From positions 1,054,001 to 1,118,000 of the forward strand of contig OZ245059.1 in NCBI GenBank assembly GCA_965224735.1: a stretch of 64,000 nt of DNA. The letters are read 5' to 3'. This stretch comes from Robiginitomaculum_A sp036478535 (lineage in GTDB: Bacteria; Pseudomonadota; Alphaproteobacteria; Caulobacterales; Maricaulaceae). How positions within the stretch are numbered: the first letter of the stretch is position 1; each line of letters begins with the position of its first letter. A program made the translations under genes and the position numbers. The notes under the pieces are model-generated. The model worked only from the letters and a program-made list of their open reading frames with translations, was not told the DNA's origin and did not search any database. Positions 59,807-64,000 of the stretch are shown in pieces.

Positions 59807-61486
59807 GTGTGTAAATATAGAAAGTTTTTAGGCTTTATTGGCTTGTTTCTAACCTCCTTATTAACCTTTTCCAATTTCGCATATGGATCAGGTATTGAGG
59901 GCAGTGTTGAAAAACAAGAAACCAATTTTTATGCGATTGTGATTTTTTTTGTGTTTTCGCTATTAACTCTTGGGATTACGTACTGGGCCGCCCGGCGTAC
60001 CAAGACGAAGGAGGCTTTCTATACGGCCTCTGGCGGGGTGACGCCCATGCAAAATGCGCTGGCCATTGCTGGTGATTTCATATCCGCTGCAACCCTGTTA
60101 GGGGTTACGGGTCTTTTATTTTTTAGGGGATATGATGCCTATATTTTAAGTTTTAGTGTTGTTATTGGCTGGGCTATTATGCTTATGATTATTGCTGAGC
60201 GTTTTCGGAATTTAGGGCGTTTTACCTTTGTCGATGTAATTAGTTATCGCCTAGAAGGCCATTCAGTTCGTGTATTAATGGCTATTTGTTCTCTCGTTGT
60301 TATCATTTTTTACTTGATCGGGCAATTGGTTGGCGCCGGAAAACTGATACAGCTTTTATTTGGACTAGATTATGTGTATGCGATCATCATTGTCTCAGTT
60401 TTAATGGTACTTTATGTAACATTTGGCGGGATGATTGCCACCACATGGGTTCAGATGATCAAGGCCATTCTCTTATTGGGCGGGGGTGCGTTTATCGTAT
60501 TTGCACTATTGGCCAAGTTTAATTTTAGTTTTAGCGAAATGCTACAAGCCAGTGTCAATGTTCATCCCAAAGGGCAGGCTTTGCTTGAGCCAGGTGGGTG
60601 GCTTAAGAAGGATCCTCTAAATGTGTGGACAGTCGGGCTTACAATGTGTTTTGGCATTTTAGGTTTGCCACATGTTTTAATGCGGTTTTTTACTGTCAAA
60701 GACGCAACGGGTGCCCGCAAGTCCGTGGCCTACGCCACGCTCATCATGTCAGTATTTTATATTTTCATCCTAATTATTGGTCTTGGCGCTGTTGCTATAT
60801 TGTGGGGACAGCCTGAATATTATGACGCTGCTGGAAACATTGTCGGTGGTAGTAATATGGTAGCGCTTCATGCGGCTAAGTCTCTCGGGGGTGATCTGTT
60901 CTTAGGGTTTATGTCTGCAGTCGCTTTCGCCACAATACTTGCGGTCGTCGCTGGCTTAACGTTGGCAGCATCGGCGGCTATTGCTCATGATTTATATGCA
61001 ATCGTCATTAAAAAGGGAAAGGCTGACCCGAAAACGGAACTAAAGATTAGCAAGATTGCTGTCCTGGTTGTTGGTGCCTTAAGCGTTGTTTTAGGATTAG
61101 TTTTTGAAACCCAAAACATAGCGGTCATTACGGCATTCGCACTTGCTATTGCGGCTAGTGTCAACTTTCCGCTGTTGCTTCTATCAATGTATTGGAAGGG
61201 CTTAACATCTCGCGGAGCCGTTATTGGCGGAACACTGACATTCATATTTACAATTATTATTATAATATTGAGTAATAATATTTGGGTTATGGTTTTGGGT
61301 CATGAAAAGGCAATTTTTCCTTATATATACCCAACTATATTTACAATGCCAGCGGGGTTTGTACTTATGTGGTTCTTCTCTATTACGGATAAAAGCGCTA
61401 TAGCAGCCCTAGAGAAAAGTAGATTCGACGAACAGTTTTTCCGATCAGAAACTGGTTTTGGAGCTGATAAAGTTGCAAAGCATTAA
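59807..61486 (+). CDS. SSS-family solute:sodium symporter (ActP-like)
   Basis: A 559-residue carrier with about 13 membrane helices. It starts at GTG with AAGGAGG 11 bases upstream. Family segments: ALAIAGDFISAATLLGVTGL, GRFTFVDVISYRL, GLPHVLMRFFTV and AVAFATILAVVAGLTLAASA. The pattern is that of cation/acetate symporters (ActP), which take up short monocarboxylates. Its place after an amidase suggests uptake of the acid released there. The downstream region is interrupted by an IS3 element 41 bases after the stop. Confidence 0.9.
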   Translation: MCKYRKFLGFIGLFLTSLLTFSNFAYGSGIEGSVEKQETNFYAIVIFFVFSLLTLGITYWAARRTKTKEAFYTASGGVTPMQNALAIAGDFISAATLLGVTGLLFFRGYDAYILSFSVVIGWAIMLMIIAERFRNLGRFTFVDVISYRLEGHSVRVLMAICSLVVIIFYLIGQLVGAGKLIQLLFGLDYVYAIIIVSVLMVLYVTFGGMIATTWVQMIKAILLLGGGAFIVFALLAKFNFSFSEMLQASVNVHPKGQALLEPGGWLKKDPLNVWTVGLTMCFGILGLPHVLMRFFTVKDATGARKSVAYATLIMSVFYIFILIIGLGAVAILWGQPEYYDAAGNIVGGSNMVALHAAKSLGGDLFLGFMSAVAFATILAVVAGLTLAASAAIAHDLYAIVIKKGKADPKTELKISKIAVLVVGALSVVLGLVFETQNIAVITAFALAIAASVNFPLLLLSMYWKGLTSRGAVIGGTLTFIFTIIIIILSNNIWVMVLGHEKAIFPYIYPTIFTMPAGFVLMWFFSITDKSAIAALEKSRFDEQFFRSETGFGADKVAKH

Positions 61487-61583
61487 GTTTATTAAGTGGT
61501 CTTAACTGTGTCTGTCGTCATATAAAATGAGACAGATTTAAGCCTGAGCTAAGCGAGAGTTTGCTCACCTTTGTTGGTTTATA

Positions 61584-62564
61584 TTAAGCGAGGGCTTTGC
61601 GGTATTGCAAGCGCCGATGTTCGATAGTTTTTTGTTTTATCCTTTCTCTGTTGTTTAAAATTGATTGTGCTCGCCCGAAGTAGGCATCGGCAGGTGTGAC
61701 GTTTTTCAGGCTTTCGTGGTAACGTTCGTGGTTGTAGTACTCCACGAAGCTTTCAATCTGTCGCTCCAAGTCGCTCGGCAAGAAGGAATTTTCTAACAAT
61801 ATTCGGTTCTTTAATGTCTGATGCCACCGTTCGATTTTGCCCTGTGTTTGCGGATGATAGGGCGCTCCGCGCACATGGCTCATGCCTTGACCTTTGATGT
61901 AATCTGCTAACTCGCCAGATATGTAACTGGCACCATTATCGGATAACAATCGCGGTTTGTGAACCACATTGACTTGATCACACCCCGAAGCTTCAAGCGC
62001 CATATTCAGCGTATCTGTCACATCCGAAGTCTTCATCGTGCTGCACAATTTCCAACTGATAATGTAGCGTGAGTAATCATCAAGTATGGTCGACAGATAC
62101 ATCCAACCCCAGCCTATAATCTTAAAGTAGGTGAAATAGGTCTGCCACATTTGGTTTATGGCCGTCGTCTTGTCTTTGAACTCACTAGCAGCTTTCATAA
62201 CAATGAAGGCTGGGCTGGAGATTAGGTCATGGGCCTTTAGAAGGCGGTAGATTGAGCTTTCTGACACGAAGTAGCCTTTGGTATCCGTAAATCGTACAGC
62301 TAGTTCACGCGGGCTTAGCTCTGTTTCATCAAGAGCCATGTCCAGCAGTTCGCAGCGTATCTTGTCAGGAATACGGTTCCACACCAATCGCGGCAGCGGT
62401 GCACGATCCACAAGTCCGTCTTCCCCATGCTCCAAGTACCGGTCATACCAACGGTAGAATGTTGGCCTTGGCACGCCCAGCATATCCAAAGTTTGCTTGG
62501 CGGGGAGATGTGAGCGCTCCACAATGCTTATGATCTCTAACTTCTCTGATGCAGGGTATCTCAT
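61584..62564 (-). CDS. IS3-family transposase OrfB
   Basis: 326 residues with an N-terminal helix-turn-helix and the DDE integrase core: STILDDYSRYIISWKL, LLSDNGASYISG and HPQTQGKIERWHQTLKN (third acid). The catalytic triad is complete. It lies in the same frame as orfA, separated from it by one TGA and 33 bases, so a fused product would need read-through or a double shift rather than the usual single -1 shift. The ATG overlaps the end of a -1 frame that reads KKSMIGDGGEDV. Confidence 0.9.
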   Translation of the reverse strand: MRYPASEKLEIISIVERSHLPAKQTLDMLGVPRPTFYRWYDRYLEHGEDGLVDRAPLPRLVWNRIPDKIRCELLDMALDETELSPRELAVRFTDTKGYFVSESSIYRLLKAHDLISSPAFIVMKAASEFKDKTTAINQMWQTYFTYFKIIGWGWMYLSTILDDYSRYIISWKLCSTMKTSDVTDTLNMALEASGCDQVNVVHKPRLLSDNGASYISGELADYIKGQGMSHVRGAPYHPQTQGKIERWHQTLKNRILLENSFLPSDLERQIESFVEYYNHERYHESLKNVTPADAYFGRAQSILNNRERIKQKTIEHRRLQYRKALA

Positions 62565-62597
62565 ACGTCTTCGCCCCCATCCCCTATCATGCTTTTT

Positions 62598-62954
62598 TCA
62601 CCCTAAAGGGCACTTTGTAAGCAACCGTAGTTCAAGTGTTTGCTCGGCAATGACTTCTTTCATGTTACAGGCTTCTGAACGCAAGCCTTTGACTTCAAAG
62701 GTGTTGGCTTGGCGAACGATGCCGCCAGCTAACCGTTTCTTGCCGGCCTCCATAAAGTCCTTCGACCACTTGTAGTACAGGCCTTGGGCGATGCCTTCTT
62801 GGCGGCATAGCTCTGCTATACTCTCCTCGCCGCGAAGGCCGTCCAGCACGATGCGGATCTTCTCCTCAGCCGAATACTGCTTGCGGGTTTTACGTTTGAT
62901 GTCTTTGACAATCCGCTCACCGGCTGATTGTTTACTCGTTCTTGTATGTCTCAT
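62598..62954 (-). CDS. IS3-family transposase OrfA
   Basis: 118 residues with the helix-turn-helix of IS3 OrfA: RKQYSAEEKIRIVLDGLRGE, ESIAELCRQEGI and YYKWSKDFMEAGKKRL, then a leucine-rich coiled region ending TLELRLL. The last residues (TKCPLG) differ from the KKSMI-type end that is readable in the -1 frame after an A6G run, so the 3' end of orfA seems altered. Confidence 0.85.
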   Translation of the reverse strand: MRHTRTSKQSAGERIVKDIKRKTRKQYSAEEKIRIVLDGLRGEESIAELCRQEGIAQGLYYKWSKDFMEAGKKRLAGGIVRQANTFEVKGLRSEACNMKEVIAEQTLELRLLTKCPLG

Positions 62955-63028
62955 TCTTCACTCCGTGAAATGAAGATGAACAAAAACTCTCGCTTAGCCC
63001 AGACTTAAATCTGTCTCATAAGCGTTGA

Positions 63029-63302
63029 CGTCAAACAGTTGGTAATTCGGTCATGAATGCTCTTGGCAATCAGTTAGCCAGTAATTTGTTTTCTTCGGGT
63101 TTATCAAATTTGTTCCATGGAGCTGGAAAAGCGATTGCAAAATCCCTTGGTTCACTTGGCAGTTCCAGTGCAAAGCTTAATGTTGGTGTGAATGACAACT
63201 GGCCATCTGTATCATTGGTAGCGTGAGGTGGAGGTTACAGCCTTTACGGGTGGCGCGAAATTTGTTGACTTAGTTAATGGTGATGTTTATCATCTACGGT
63301 AG
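63029..63302 (+). pseudogene. 3' fragment of an unknown gene cut by the IS3 element
   Basis: An open frame from 63029 reads NALGNQLASNLFSSGLSNLF and GKAIAKSLGSLGSSSAK to a TGA at 63224. A second frame from 63225 continues EVEVTAFTGGAKFVDLVNGD to a TAG at 63300. The Gly/Ser/Ala-rich character and the coding-like continuation suggest the C-terminus of a large surface or secreted protein with one frameshift. No start codon region remains because the IS lies directly upstream. Family not recognised. Confidence 0.45.
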
Positions 63303-63323
63303 TGCTGAGAGAAAGGAAACGCG

Positions 63324-64000
63324 ATGCGTTTGTTGAGAATTCAGTTTAAGGGCGCAATATTTAAAGATATAGTATTTGAAGGTGCAGTATTTAAGGGCAT
63401 AGTAAAAGTTCTGGCATTGGCTGCTTGCCTAATATCCTTGTGTGCTGTTTCCGCTTGTGCAAGTGAGAACCTCCCCAATGGAAAAACCCCTGCGAAAATA
63501 GCCCAAGCCTCATCTTGTGAACACCCTGTGATACTCAAGCATGCTTTAAAAGGGGATTTGAAAGACTCGCTTTCTGGCAATGATGTTCCTGAAGTTGAAC
63601 GTATAGCGCGTGTACGCATGATGGGATATGAAGGCGCAACACCTGCGTCAACAAATATTTGCGCTGACAAAGCCGTCACAAAATACCAACTTGTGAGTAA
63701 CGCAGGTGAAAATATAAGCCACTTTTACGCCAAACATATGACTAAAGCAGCGATCAAGGCTGATCCGAATGTGCGATGTAGGCCGAAGTTTAAACAGCTA
63801 TATCAACCACCAACAAAGCTTGACGGTGCAGGGAAAGTATTGAATCTACCTGATGGAGAAAAATGCGAGGTTTCCCATCCTATTGATGTAGAAACAAACA
63901 TTGTTAACGGGGAGCCCGGCGATTTGTTGCACGGAGAATCCTCTATGTATGACGCACATTGTTTTTCATATGCTTTTTTTGATGCATATATAGAGCCAAT
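63324..64000 (+). CDS. exported lipoprotein-like protein, 5' part
   Basis: The frame is open from ATG 63324 (GAAAGGAAA upstream) to the right edge, at least 225 residues. A basic start is followed by a 10-residue imperfect repeat (GAIFKDIVFE, GAVFKGIVKV), then a hydrophobic core and a lipobox-like VSAC (Cys about residue 48). The unusually long N-region suggests that the true start may be further in, or that the repeat is a recent duplication. The mature part has five or more Cys, as in disulfide-rich secreted proteins. I do not recognise it. Confidence 0.65.
   Translation, partial: MRLLRIQFKGAIFKDIVFEGAVFKGIVKVLALAACLISLCAVSACASENLPNGKTPAKIAQASSCEHPVILKHALKGDLKDSLSGNDVPEVERIARVRMMGYEGATPASTNICADKAVTKYQLVSNAGENISHFYAKHMTKAAIKADPNVRCRPKFKQLYQPPTKLDGAGKVLNLPDGEKCEVSHPIDVETNIVNGEPGDLLHGESSMYDAHCFSYAFFDAYIEP
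63351..63404 (+). repeat. imperfect 30-bp period repeat in the lipoprotein N-region
   Basis: Two 24-bp units starting GGCGCAATATTTAAAGATAT and GGTGCAGTATTTAAGGGCAT lie 30 bp apart, in frame with the lipoprotein gene. The mismatches are mostly single-base. Confidence 0.8.

Larger units (their letters stand above)
61528..63018 (-). mobile_element. IS3-family insertion sequence, both ends present
   Basis: A 1491-bp element with terminal repeats TGAGACAGATTTAAGCCTGA at 61528 and the complementary, slightly different repeat ending at 63018 (about 35 bp, few mismatches). It carries orfA and orfB on the minus strand. A clear target duplication was not found. It separates the symporter gene from a truncated unknown gene. 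Confidence 0.9.

Noticed and set aside
63341..63679. 112-codon minus-strand frame with repeats
   Set aside because: It is the complement of the in-frame repeat of the plus-strand lipoprotein gene, which has a ribosome-binding site and signal.
1..64000. CRISPR arrays, rRNA and tRNA genes
   Set aside because: No regularly spaced repeats and no cloverleaf or rRNA-like conserved segments were noticed on either strand by reading; a dedicated search was not possible.

Overview
The window reads as chromosome of a moderately AT-rich alphaproteobacterium. Supporting signs are a C-terminal pcnB (CCA-adding enzyme) of alphaproteobacterial type, large TonB-dependent receptors, a gltD-gltB pair, the ABC permease/M1 peptidase fusion, and a full phenylacetate (paa) cluster. 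Family-level placement (for example Hyphomonadaceae- or Kordiimonadaceae-like) would be a guess. No rRNA, tRNA or CRISPR array was seen.

Layout. 1-12.2 kb is core-like: pcnB 3' end, a TerB/J-domain protein, a small membrane protein, a peptidoglycan amidase, a lipoprotein M1 aminopeptidase, a GST, an AHL-lactonase-like MBL lipoprotein, a small lipoprotein, and an ABC ATPase with a 1213-aa permease/M1-peptidase fusion. 12.5-18.5 kb holds glutamate synthase, preceded by an attenuator-like leader. 18.9-25.6 kb is a peptide-use block: TonB receptor with calcium-binding-type repeats, S9 peptidase, DUF547 protein. 25.7-28.5 kb is a nest of decayed insertion sequences (IS630, IS481-type, IS1595, IS3) that has destroyed a cobC-like cobalamin gene beside an intact cobU.

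28.5-61.5 kb is an aromatic-catabolism region. It starts with a FadL-type porin. Next come paaI-Z-A-B-C-D-E plus a fused enoyl-CoA hydratase/3-hydroxyacyl-CoA dehydrogenase on the minus strand, and paaG-J-K plus a TetR regulator on the plus strand, with palindromic candidate TetR operators. IS debris follows. Then there is a MarR-controlled set (degenerate MBL protein, FAD monooxygenase, DUF2783), a decayed paaK/aldehyde dehydrogenase junction, and a tightly overlapping six-gene minus-strand operon facing a second MarR gene. A LuxR-type regulator, a TonB receptor, a lipoprotein amidase and a DUF485/SSS symporter pair follow. A complete IS3-family element (61528-63018) interrupts an unknown gene, and a repeat-bearing lipoprotein gene runs off the right edge.

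The most unusual system is the operon at 47325-53984. A plant-ferredoxin-type reductase is fused in frame to a Rieske oxygenase alpha subunit (788 aa), followed by its beta subunit, an acyl-CoA synthetase, a thiolase-fold protein lacking the catalytic Cys and the GHP His, a DUF35 zinc-ribbon/OB partner and an SDR. It looks like a self-sufficient ring-hydroxylating oxygenase coupled to CoA activation and possible retro-aldol side-chain cleavage. The substrate cannot be told from sequence.
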